DNA of 64,000 nucleotides from WLMZ01 sp043753895 (GTDB lineage: Bacteria; Actinomycetota; Acidimicrobiia; Acidimicrobiales; Ilumatobacteraceae): positions 91,974 to 155,973 of the forward strand of contig JAYUWK010000171.1 in the NCBI GenBank assembly GCA_043753895.1, given 5' to 3'. A model generated the notes under the pieces. It was not told the origin of the DNA, did not search any database, and saw only the letters and a program-made list of their open reading frames with translations. Numbering within the stretch: the first letter of the stretch is position 1; each line of letters starts with the position of its first letter. The position numbers and the translations under genes are program-made. This document shows positions 52,838 to 60,132 of the stretch, one piece after another.

Positions 52838-53779
52838 ATGAAATTCAAATTGGAACGTAGCGTCCGAGTCGAGCAGATTGATGGTGAGGCCATCGTGCTC
52901 GACCGAACGGGTGCGGTCGTCCACCGAGTGACAGGCGACGCCGCGGAGGCACTCACCTTGGCTCTCGAAGGCATCGACGATGAGGATATACCAGCACATC
53001 TCGCGCCCGCCATGGATTTGCTCGTTGATGCAGGCCTCGTTACCGAGTCCAACTGGTCCCGGCGCAACCTCCTCCTCGCGGGCGGCGCCGGCTTGGCCAC
53101 AGCCAGCATCACCAGCTTCGCCCTGGCCTCCCCAGCGGCGGCCGCGTCGTGCGGTGCCACGGCCCCTACAACATCGTACGCTAACAGCGGAACGTTTTCG
53201 TACCTTGTACCCCCAAGAGTCTGTTCCATCCGGGTCAGCGCTTGGGGCGCCGGCGGCGGCGGCGGCGGCGCATCCTCTGGTGGTGGTGGTGGTGGAGGCG
53301 GCGCTTACGCAGGCGCCATAGTGGCGGTCACCCCGGGATCTACCTATAGCATCACGGTCGTCATCGGTAACGCAGGAGCTGGAAGTACTATTAGTGGGGG
53401 CACCGGCGGCACTACAACCGTTAGCGGGATTGCGAGCCTCACGGCTGGAGGTGGCACTGGTGGCACTGGTGGCACTGGTGGCACTGGAGGGAGTTTCGTT
53501 GGCGGTAAGGGTGCCGATGTTCCTGCGGGTAACTCCAAGGGTGGCGGCGGTGGTGGCTCAGCTGGCTCGTCAGGGGTTGGCTTAGCTGGCACCGTCTCAG
53601 CTGGTGGAGGGGGGGGCGCCGGCGCGTCGCCCGCATCCGCCGGTGCAGCAGGTGGAGTCGGAGGCACATCAAATATTCCGGCGGCTACTGGCGGAGCACC
53701 AGGTGCCGGCGGTGGAGGCGGGTATAACGGCGCAACTGGAGCCAGCGGCGCGCCCGGAGTAGTCCGGATCTCGGCTTGA
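52838..53779 (+). CDS. PqqD-like domain, internal Tat signal and glycine-rich exported domain
   Basis: A 313-residue three-part protein. Residues 1-~72 match a PqqD/RRE fold (VEQIDGEAIVLDRTGAVVHR, MDLLVDAGLV). Residues ~73-105 are a twin-arginine signal (WSRRNLLLAGGAGLATAS) ending in an Ala-rich cleavage region and a Cys. The rest is a beta-rich, glycine-rich domain (GTFSYLVPPRVCSIRVSAWG, many GGGG runs, GTGGTGGTGGTGG). The export signal after an intact PqqD fold is unusual. It may be the client of the HprK-like and NTP_transf_5 enzymes; this is inferred from the neighbourhood. Confidence 0.75.
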   Translation: MKFKLERSVRVEQIDGEAIVLDRTGAVVHRVTGDAAEALTLALEGIDDEDIPAHLAPAMDLLVDAGLVTESNWSRRNLLLAGGAGLATASITSFALASPAAAASCGATAPTTSYANSGTFSYLVPPRVCSIRVSAWGAGGGGGGASSGGGGGGGGAYAGAIVAVTPGSTYSITVVIGNAGAGSTISGGTGGTTTVSGIASLTAGGGTGGTGGTGGTGGSFVGGKGADVPAGNSKGGGGGGSAGSSGVGLAGTVSAGGGGGAGASPASAGAAGGVGGTSNIPAATGGAPGAGGGGGYNGATGASGAPGVVRISA

Positions 53780-53931
53780 CCCGAAATGTGCCAGCGGCAG
53801 TTACTCGCCTTGGTTACATACCCTTCCCGCCGTCCACGTGGCACTCTCTTCAAGCATTCGAGGTTTCTCGCTCCACTGCGGGTATTGCTGCCAAATCCGT
53901 TGTCGAAAAGGTTCAACTCGTTCAGCCTGAC

Positions 53932-53958
53932 TAGTGGCTACAGCCCGTTTGGCCACTA
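53932..53958. terminator. Inverted repeat between convergent genes
   Basis: TAGTGGC (53932-53938) and GCCACTA (53952-53958) are perfect 7-bp complements around a 13-nt loop. It lies between the glycine-rich gene (plus) and the PqqD-like gene at 54005 (minus) and could terminate both. The interval 53780-54004 holds nothing else recognisable. Confidence 0.4.
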
Positions 53959-54004
53959 ACAAAACCCTGTCATATTTGGTCGGTCTGCAGGTTGTGAGCG
54001 CCCA

Positions 54005-54343
54005 TCACAACAGCTCTTCTTCGATGAGACGGCAGTCGCGGAGCATGATTAACGCAAGTTCGAGCTCGGCGCTCGGGTCGGCACAAGCCGCCGCTTCCAG
54101 AGCGGACTTGAGCTCTATTGCCGTTCGTGGTCGGTCGAGGGCTAGCCAAACCACTGCGGCCGAGCCCGCTACCTCTCCGGCCGCCATTGGGGATCGGTCG
54201 CCGACTCGTCTCACGATTACTCGTTCGACGGCAAGTCGCCATAGTACGTTTGAGGACCGACAATAGGCCGAGGTCTGATCGCTCGGTTGGTTCGCCTGCA
54301 TCAGTGCACGCCTCGTCCATCTGACCGCATCCGCTGGCAGCAA
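54005..54343 (-). CDS. PqqD-family-like small protein, last gene of the polysaccharide operon
   Basis: A 112-residue protein. After ~35 poorly conserved residues it shows a PqqD-type helical part: AGEVAGSAAVVWLALDRPRT, then IELKSALEA and LIMLRDCRLIEEE. The start is probably the TTG at 54343, following GGGGG, 16 nt after the LMW-PTP stop. It is the last gene of the DUF4012/BY-kinase operon, linking that operon to the PqqD/HprK-like genes on the other side. Confidence 0.55.
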   Translation of the reverse strand: MLPADAVRWTRRALMQANQPSDQTSAYCRSSNVLWRLAVERVIVRRVGDRSPMAAGEVAGSAAVVWLALDRPRTAIELKSALEAAACADPSAELELALIMLRDCRLIEEELL

Positions 54344-54359
54344 AGCGATACACGCCCCC

Positions 54360-54905
54360 TCATTTCAGCAACACAGCCAGCCGGCGACACAGCAGGTCGA
54401 TCTCGTCGAACGAAGCACGCCATATCATCGGCGCCATACCGGTTGGATCGGCAACCCCGAGCACGGACGGATCCGTCATGTACTCGGTGCCGGACAGACG
54501 ACCATCGCCCACCTGGGCCAACCACGACCGAATCGGCGCGCCAGCACGACGACCGACAAACTCACCACGTTGCACGAGCTCGGGCAACGTAAACGTGCGG
54601 GCGAACGCACCGTCCCATCGTCCCGATACGAACACCACGTGGTTCATTTCAGCGGCGACCACGAGATCCGCGGCGCGTATTGTTTCGTTGTCGATGAAGC
54701 TACTGCGATGACTCGAAACGTCGATGCCTCGCTGCGCGAGCAGTCGCACAGTCGACTCGGTGGCTGGGAGGTCGTCACCTGAGATGCCTGCCGTGGAGAC
54801 GCGAGCATTGATTCCAAGATCGGACAAATGCTCGTTGAGAAGTGCGCCCATGAGCACAGATCGCGTGCGGTTATGGGTACACATCGTTACTACGTGCAGC
54901 GTCAT
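54360..54905 (-). CDS. Low-molecular-weight protein tyrosine phosphatase
   Basis: A 181-residue cytoplasmic phosphatase. The P-loop CTHNRTRS gives the C-x5-R-S active site. STAGISGDDLP and the general-acid region LGVADPTG follow. In polysaccharide operons such phosphatases reverse BY-kinase autophosphorylation to control chain length and export. It overlaps the upstream GT4 gene by 4 bp and lies in the same operon as the BY-kinase at 58485, its likely partner. Confidence 0.85.
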   Translation of the reverse strand: MTLHVVTMCTHNRTRSVLMGALLNEHLSDLGINARVSTAGISGDDLPATESTVRLLAQRGIDVSSHRSSFIDNETIRAADLVVAAEMNHVVFVSGRWDGAFARTFTLPELVQRGEFVGRRAGAPIRSWLAQVGDGRLSGTEYMTDPSVLGVADPTGMAPMIWRASFDEIDLLCRRLAVLLK

Positions 54906-55999
54906 CGCGAACGCACATCCATGTACAAAGCGAGATATGCATCGACTGCGTCATCGAGCGTCCACGTGTGACCTTCGTGACGAGCTGCATCGGCCATCCG
55001 TTGGCGAACCTCGGTATCGAGCGCGACCTCGGCGAGAGCTGCACCCAGCGCGTGCGCATCGCCAGGCGGCACAACCCGACCGACCGCCGGGCTGACCAGT
55101 TCGGGCACTCGCCCCACTGCAGTCGCGACTACCGGTCGACCCAGCGCAAGTGCTTCGAGGACCACGAGTGGCTGGCCTTCGTAGTCGCTCGCCACTACCA
55201 GTAGATCGGCTGCCGCAATCACACTCAGCGCATCACGCGTCGGTGGCAGGAAAGTGACGACGTCGCTGAGACCAAGCTCCACTGCGAGGGAACGATTGCG
55301 CTCGAGGTCGGCTCCGGCGCCCACCGCTACCAGACATAGTGGTGCTCCACGATCACGAGCCACCCGTACAGCACGGAGAAGGTTTGGGTAGTTCTTCACG
55401 TCGCGATGGCTTGCAACGGTGACTGCTGTGACCGTGTCGTTTGATGTGTTGGACCTCACGACCGAGGCGAGCGTGCGCGCGATTGCCTGTTGGTCCACTC
55501 CGTGGGGCAGCACAACAGTGTTGGCGGCGAGCCGGCGTGGCAAAGAGGCCGCAACAACCGCTGATACAGCCACCGTGGCCGCATCGCGCCGAGCAGTGGC
55601 CAACCACGCCAGGCGAGTGGGCCAGCGCAGCGCTCCCAGCGGCGTGTGGGAGGTGGTGAGTATCGGACGCCGGCATGGTGCGAGCCGCACGATCACCGCG
55701 GGTAATGGGCCGTGCACGTGTACCACATCGAACCGCCGATCGGAGGCAAGTTTGGCCAGCCGACGTGCAGCCGACAGTCCCACGCGGTCGCTGCCACCAA
55801 GACCGTGCACGATGACACCCGCATCGGTAAGTAGCGAGGTGAGCTGATCGCGTCCCTCGTTGACTACGGCAACCTCCACCGGGACATCACGCCTCGACAG
55901 AGAAATGGCGAGATCGACCACCATGCGCTCGATGCCGCCGATGTCGAGCCCTTTTGCGACGAGCAGAACGCGGGGCGCTTTGGACCGTGGCGTGTTCAT
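54902..55999 (-). CDS. GT4-family glycosyltransferase
   Basis: A 365-residue GT-B enzyme starting MNTPRSKAPRVLLVAKGLDI. Markers are GGIERMVVDLA, VVHVHGPLPAVIVRL, VTVASHRDVKNYPNLLRAV and ASDYEGQPLVVLEALALGRP. The ATG at 55999 overlaps the stop of the NTP_transf_5 gene (4 bp). Transfers a sugar from a nucleotide donor to a lipid-linked intermediate; donor unknown. Confidence 0.85.
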   Translation of the reverse strand: MNTPRSKAPRVLLVAKGLDIGGIERMVVDLAISLSRRDVPVEVAVVNEGRDQLTSLLTDAGVIVHGLGGSDRVGLSAARRLAKLASDRRFDVVHVHGPLPAVIVRLAPCRRPILTTSHTPLGALRWPTRLAWLATARRDAATVAVSAVVAASLPRRLAANTVVLPHGVDQQAIARTLASVVRSNTSNDTVTAVTVASHRDVKNYPNLLRAVRVARDRGAPLCLVAVGAGADLERNRSLAVELGLSDVVTFLPPTRDALSVIAAADLLVVASDYEGQPLVVLEALALGRPVVATAVGRVPELVSPAVGRVVPPGDAHALGAALAEVALDTEVRQRMADAARHEGHTWTLDDAVDAYLALYMDVRSR

Positions 56000-57105
56000 G
56001 CCCCACCGCGCATCGACGACACGCCGAGCCGCAGGTGCTGAAGCCTGGTGCGGTGGCGAACGCGCAAGCTGTCGCGCGACGGAAACCCCAGGCCGGTCAG
56101 GAACCGGGCGCGATCGAGAGCGGAGAGCGCCGCCAGCATGCCGAGTCCCTCCGGTGCCCAGCCCTGCGCCGGCGCCGCTACGTAGCCAGCAAGTGCCCGC
56201 TGCTGCACAGGGTCGGCAGCGTGTGCTGCAGCCCACTTCGCAGCCGGATGATCATCGTTGAGATGCAGCTCGCTCCACGTCCGGCGGACTGCCTCGGCCA
56301 CGACGGAGTCGATCCCGTTGCGTGTTGCCAGCGCCATTGCTGTCGGCCAATCGGTTTCGCTGATCAGGAGCAGTTGGGCGACGTCGCGCTTGGCTCGCAA
56401 TCCCGAACCGCCGCCTAACACGGTATGGCAGCAAGCGTGCAGGAACCGTGATTCGCGATCGAGGCCGCGCACCATCTGTCCCCCGATTTGGAACGACTCG
56501 CTCGACGATCTCCAGAGTTCGTCATAGTCGATGCGCTCGCCGAAGTAGCCGCCAGTAATCGCCAAATGGAGATCGAGCTCGGCTCCGCTGGGCGACAGAA
56601 ATACGACAGCCTTTCCGAATCGGTGCTCCCACCAACCGCGCACCGGCGGCTCGGCGCGCCGGAAGCCTGCATGAGCGAGCGCTCGCAAGGCGCTTTGGTA
56701 GTCGTGCCGCCGGATGAGAATGTCGGCGTCACCGAAATTGCGTTCAGCCGGGTCTCCGTGATCGAGGTGTGCGATCGCAATGCCTTTCAAGGCCCGTGCA
56801 TCGATCCCGTTCGAGCCGAGTGCGTCGAGCGCAAGAACAGCAGTCTCCTCCGCGAGCAGGCAGACGTGAAGCGCCTCGAGGTAGGCATCTCGCGCCTCGA
56901 GGCCAAGCTGATCAGTAGCGTCAATGGCTCCTGCCTCGAGCGCTGACCAAAGCAAACCCAACACTCGCTCGCCCTTCGCACGTTGTACGACTTCGGTCGT
57001 GAGGGGCGGGTTCTCACCTCCCGACGGCACTCCCGAGCCAGGCAAACCGAACGACACCGCCAACCGCAACGTCTGGAGCGCGTCGACGACCCGCACCTCA
57101 GCCAT
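55996..57105 (-). CDS. Uncharacterised nucleotidyltransferase (NTP_transf_5 family)
   Basis: A 369-residue protein. The nucleotidyltransferase core has ARALKGIAIAHLDHGDPAER and NFGDADILIRRHDYQ (Gly then DxD metal ligands), and GAELDLHLAITG supplies a third Asp. The C-terminal half is helical (FLHACCHTVLGG). In HPr-rel-A systems these proteins occur with HprK-related kinases and PqqD proteins. In some lasso-peptide loci they add a group onto a phosphorylated Ser. It overlaps the Wzy-like gene by 8 bp and GT4 by 4 bp. Confidence 0.78.
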   Translation of the reverse strand: MAEVRVVDALQTLRLAVSFGLPGSGVPSGGENPPLTTEVVQRAKGERVLGLLWSALEAGAIDATDQLGLEARDAYLEALHVCLLAEETAVLALDALGSNGIDARALKGIAIAHLDHGDPAERNFGDADILIRRHDYQSALRALAHAGFRRAEPPVRGWWEHRFGKAVVFLSPSGAELDLHLAITGGYFGERIDYDELWRSSSESFQIGGQMVRGLDRESRFLHACCHTVLGGGSGLRAKRDVAQLLLISETDWPTAMALATRNGIDSVVAEAVRRTWSELHLNDDHPAAKWAAAHAADPVQQRALAGYVAAPAQGWAPEGLGMLAALSALDRARFLTGLGFPSRDSLRVRHRTRLQHLRLGVSSMRGGA

Positions 57106-58483
57106 CGGCGTTGCTCCCGACCGCGAGATCGCGCGTGGTGAGCGCCGTTGGCCTTGGGGCAGAACGGTGGGGCAGCTGCGGCACGCACCATAACAACAGA
57201 AGCAACGGCATCACCAACGATCGCTGGCGGGTAAGGATGCCGAGGTTGCCGATCACGCTGAACGCAAGCCCAAACATCATCAGCACCACCAGTGCGAACA
57301 CCAGGTACGAGGTCTTGGCGAACAGGCGTGGCAAGTTCGCGATGCGCCGCCAACTGAACAGTGCCAAGAAAAGCAGCCCGGTCATCTCCAGAGCCGGTAA
57401 GAGCGCCGCGAGGTTGTGGGCCTCGTACAACATGGGCCTGGTGAGCGTGCGCCAAATCGCGTAGGGCCAGTCCTGCGGACCGTGGATGACGATGGTGTCG
57501 AATTTCGAGCCGCCGCCTTCGGTTCGGCGGTTGGCTTCGTTGAAGATCGCAGTGATGTTGTTGCTCGTGGAATCGTCGGTGGAGGTGGCGTCGTTCGACG
57601 GCGGTTTCAGGAATTTCGTCGTGACGGCGGCTACCGCCGACAAACCGATAATGGCAACGACGATGAAAAACGCCACGGTGAAGCGGCTCTTCAGTGCGGT
57701 ACCGGCGCTGCCGGTGAACAGACCCACCACGAGCGCTACCACCAACGCCCCTGTCCAGATTGCGGCGAAGTGTGGGCGCGCGAAACCCGCGCCGGTGATG
57801 CCGAGCACCGTGATGAAGAACGACCACCAGTTCCATCGCCCGACCAGCAGCATCGCGCAGCCGTACGAGGCCAACCCGAGGCACATGACGATCCATGCCT
57901 CCTTACCAATTGAGGACGGCCAGTACAACAGCGTCGGCGAGAAGAAAACGAGGGCCGCATATCGTTTCTTGGCGAGCCCCGGCACTGCCACCAAAGCGGC
58001 TCGCACGAACAGCAGCGCACCCCAGTATCCCATCCACGCAAAAATGAAGAACCCAGCCAGTTGGCTGGACCCGAACAGGGCGTAGATCAGCGCGGTGAGT
58101 TGACGGATGAACTGCGTCCCAATCGCACGGGGAATTGCGTCGAAGGGCGAGGCCGTGCCGTCGTGGATTGCGCCGGCAAGCTTGCGAGCAAAGTCGTGGT
58201 AAATCGGCGCATCCGCGGCGCCACCGTACGACTGAAACGTGATGGCGTATCGCAGGACTGAACCACCTAACTTGGCGATCAACCCGGCCACCGCAAATGG
58301 AAAGAGGTCGCTGTGCTCACCCGAGAAGATGCTCCTGAGGGCCGGCACGGTGATCACAACCAGCACCGGCGCCACCACGAATGCCCCCCACACGTTGTAG
58401 CTGAGAAACGCCATCGCCCAACCGAGCAACAGCACGTAGAGCGTGGCGAACGTGATGGCAACAGGCTCGAGCCGGAAGTTCAT
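57098..58483 (-). CDS. Polytopic membrane protein, Wzy polymerase-like
   Basis: A 461-residue protein with about eleven membrane helices and a long extracytoplasmic loop (~290-340, rich in Asn, Ser and Asp). Segments such as YWPSSIGKEAWIVMCLGLAS and FARPHFAAIW resemble O-antigen ligase/polymerase-type proteins, although no strict motif defines the family. Its place directly after the Wzz/BY-kinase gene supports polymerase function. It starts one base after the BY-kinase stop. Confidence 0.6.
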   Translation of the reverse strand: MNFRLEPVAITFATLYVLLLGWAMAFLSYNVWGAFVVAPVLVVITVPALRSIFSGEHSDLFPFAVAGLIAKLGGSVLRYAITFQSYGGAADAPIYHDFARKLAGAIHDGTASPFDAIPRAIGTQFIRQLTALIYALFGSSQLAGFFIFAWMGYWGALLFVRAALVAVPGLAKKRYAALVFFSPTLLYWPSSIGKEAWIVMCLGLASYGCAMLLVGRWNWWSFFITVLGITGAGFARPHFAAIWTGALVVALVVGLFTGSAGTALKSRFTVAFFIVVAIIGLSAVAAVTTKFLKPPSNDATSTDDSTSNNITAIFNEANRRTEGGGSKFDTIVIHGPQDWPYAIWRTLTRPMLYEAHNLAALLPALEMTGLLFLALFSWRRIANLPRLFAKTSYLVFALVVLMMFGLAFSVIGNLGILTRQRSLVMPLLLLLWCVPQLPHRSAPRPTALTTRDLAVGSNADG

Positions 58484-58484
58484 G

Positions 58485-60074
58485 TCAGCTCGTGGGCTTG
58501 GCTTTGGTCTTGGTCTTGGGTGGCTTGGTTTTCACGTTGTCGGTGCGATTCGCATATTCGTAGTAGTCGCTACGGCTCGGTTTCTCGCCGACCACGACTA
58601 AGAGCATGGGCGCCTTGGTCAGCGCCTTGATCGTATCGATGGTGCGGTGGGCGGCCTCAATGTAGGTATGACCGACGCGCACGGTGAGCACGATGACATC
58701 GGCCAGCGGCATGAGTTCGAGTACCTCCGCAGTAGCACCGACTGGCGAGGTGTCGACCACCACGGCCGATGCCGACACCGACGACAGTTCGGGAATACGG
58801 GCCGCAGTGATGCGAGCAAGGTCCCCGGGGGATGCCCGTGTGGCAGACATGTCGAGCACCACGAGTCCGTTGATGGGGCTGCGCACGAGCAGCGTCTTGA
58901 CAGGCGTGGTCACCAGCTCTTCGGTGGTGAAGCCAAGGTTCTCGGCGGGCTTACCCAGAATACGCGGCGACAGCGACGGACGGCGGAAGTCGGTGTTGAC
59001 CGCCACCGTACGCACGCCGGTCTCCACGAAAGCGGCTGCAAGGTTGGTGGCCACCGACGTCTTCGCGTCGCCCGAAGCTGCTGACACGACCAGGATGACC
59101 GCCACGCGTCCCTCGCGTTGTGCCTTGCCACCCTCGACGAACCCCACCACACTGCGCAGGGTGCGGTACGCATCGGATAATGGCTCATGTCTGTCAGGCA
59201 CCACCACAACGCCGTGGTTCTTCTCGCTGGTGTCGGGGATAGCCACCTGACTACGAAGACCGAAGATCTCCTCGGCTTGGGCCCGTGTACGAATGCGACG
59301 ATCCGAGCGGGCGAGCATCAGGGCCACGCCCACACCGGCGATGAAGCCGACAATGCCACCCAACACGCCTCGACTACTGCGTGATGTCGGTGCCGAAAGA
59401 CCGCCCTTGCTGATCACGATGGCCTGCGCGCGCTCGAGCGTGGTGAGTTGCAGCTGCCCTTTATCCACCTGCAACTGACGGTATTGCTCGTAGGTGGCGC
59501 TGTAGTCGCGACTCAGCGCATCGAGGCGCGAAGTGAGCACGGCGTCGGTGGGCGTGGCCAAGATCTGGGTCTGGAGTGACTTGATTTCCTTCTCGAGCGA
59601 ATCGACCTGGGCGAGCGTCGACGCAAGGCGTTGCGTCTGCAGCTTGTCCTGTCGTTCGGACAGATAGGTCGTGAGTTGATCGGCAAACGCGTTGGCGACA
59701 CGAACCGCTTCTTCGGCTGTTGGCTGGGTGGTGGTGATGCGCACCGCACCAGTCGCCTGCTCGGTATCGACCTTGATTTGCGCAGCCAGCGCCGCTGGCG
59801 CGCCGTTGAAGTTGAGCGCCGCAGCGGCGCGCTTGGGTACCTCGCCAGTGGTGGCGAACAGGGCCACCTGATTGAACAGCACCGGGTCACTGGAGATACT
59901 TCCCGTTGCCGACGTGCTCGACAACAACAGCGTGTGCGAGGCCTGCCAGCTGGTGGCGGCCTCGACGGCGGATTTCGGCGATGGAGCAGCGGAAACAGCG
60001 ATCCCGAGAAGCATGAGCCCGACGACGACCCACCAACGTCGGCGCAGCGCCTCAAAAATTGCCTTGGTATCCAG
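58485..60074 (-). CDS. Wzz-type chain-length regulator fused to BY-kinase, with altered Walker A
   Basis: A 529-residue paralogue of the gene at 1-1498. The first helix begins at LRRRWWVVVGLMLLGIAV. A periplasmic coiled coil, second helix and kinase domain follow. Walker A reads SAASGDAKTS, with Ala where Gly normally precedes the Lys, and the A' region is VNTDFRRP. The C-terminus has a Tyr-rich YYEYA before a Lys/Thr/Pro tail. The ATG at 60014 would cut the first helix in half. The CTG at 60072-60074, with GGAGG six nt upstream, is matched in the paralogue and is preferred. It probably regulates chain length with the Wzy-like neighbour. Confidence 0.85.
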   Translation of the reverse strand: MDTKAIFEALRRRWWVVVGLMLLGIAVSAAPSPKSAVEAATSWQASHTLLLSSTSATGSISSDPVLFNQVALFATTGEVPKRAAAALNFNGAPAALAAQIKVDTEQATGAVRITTTQPTAEEAVRVANAFADQLTTYLSERQDKLQTQRLASTLAQVDSLEKEIKSLQTQILATPTDAVLTSRLDALSRDYSATYEQYRQLQVDKGQLQLTTLERAQAIVISKGGLSAPTSRSSRGVLGGIVGFIAGVGVALMLARSDRRIRTRAQAEEIFGLRSQVAIPDTSEKNHGVVVVPDRHEPLSDAYRTLRSVVGFVEGGKAQREGRVAVILVVSAASGDAKTSVATNLAAAFVETGVRTVAVNTDFRRPSLSPRILGKPAENLGFTTEELVTTPVKTLLVRSPINGLVVLDMSATRASPGDLARITAARIPELSSVSASAVVVDTSPVGATAEVLELMPLADVIVLTVRVGHTYIEAAHRTIDTIKALTKAPMLLVVVGEKPSRSDYYEYANRTDNVKTKPPKTKTKAKPTS

Positions 60075-60132
60075 AACCAGCCTCCGCCGTGTGAAAGTTC
60101 GACGAGTCTACGTCACCGGGGCGCGTTGAGGC

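Noticed and set aside
53420..53520. GGTGGCACT tandem repeats as a non-coding microsatellite
   Set aside because: They are in frame inside the glycine-rich protein and encode Gly-Thr-Gly repeats.
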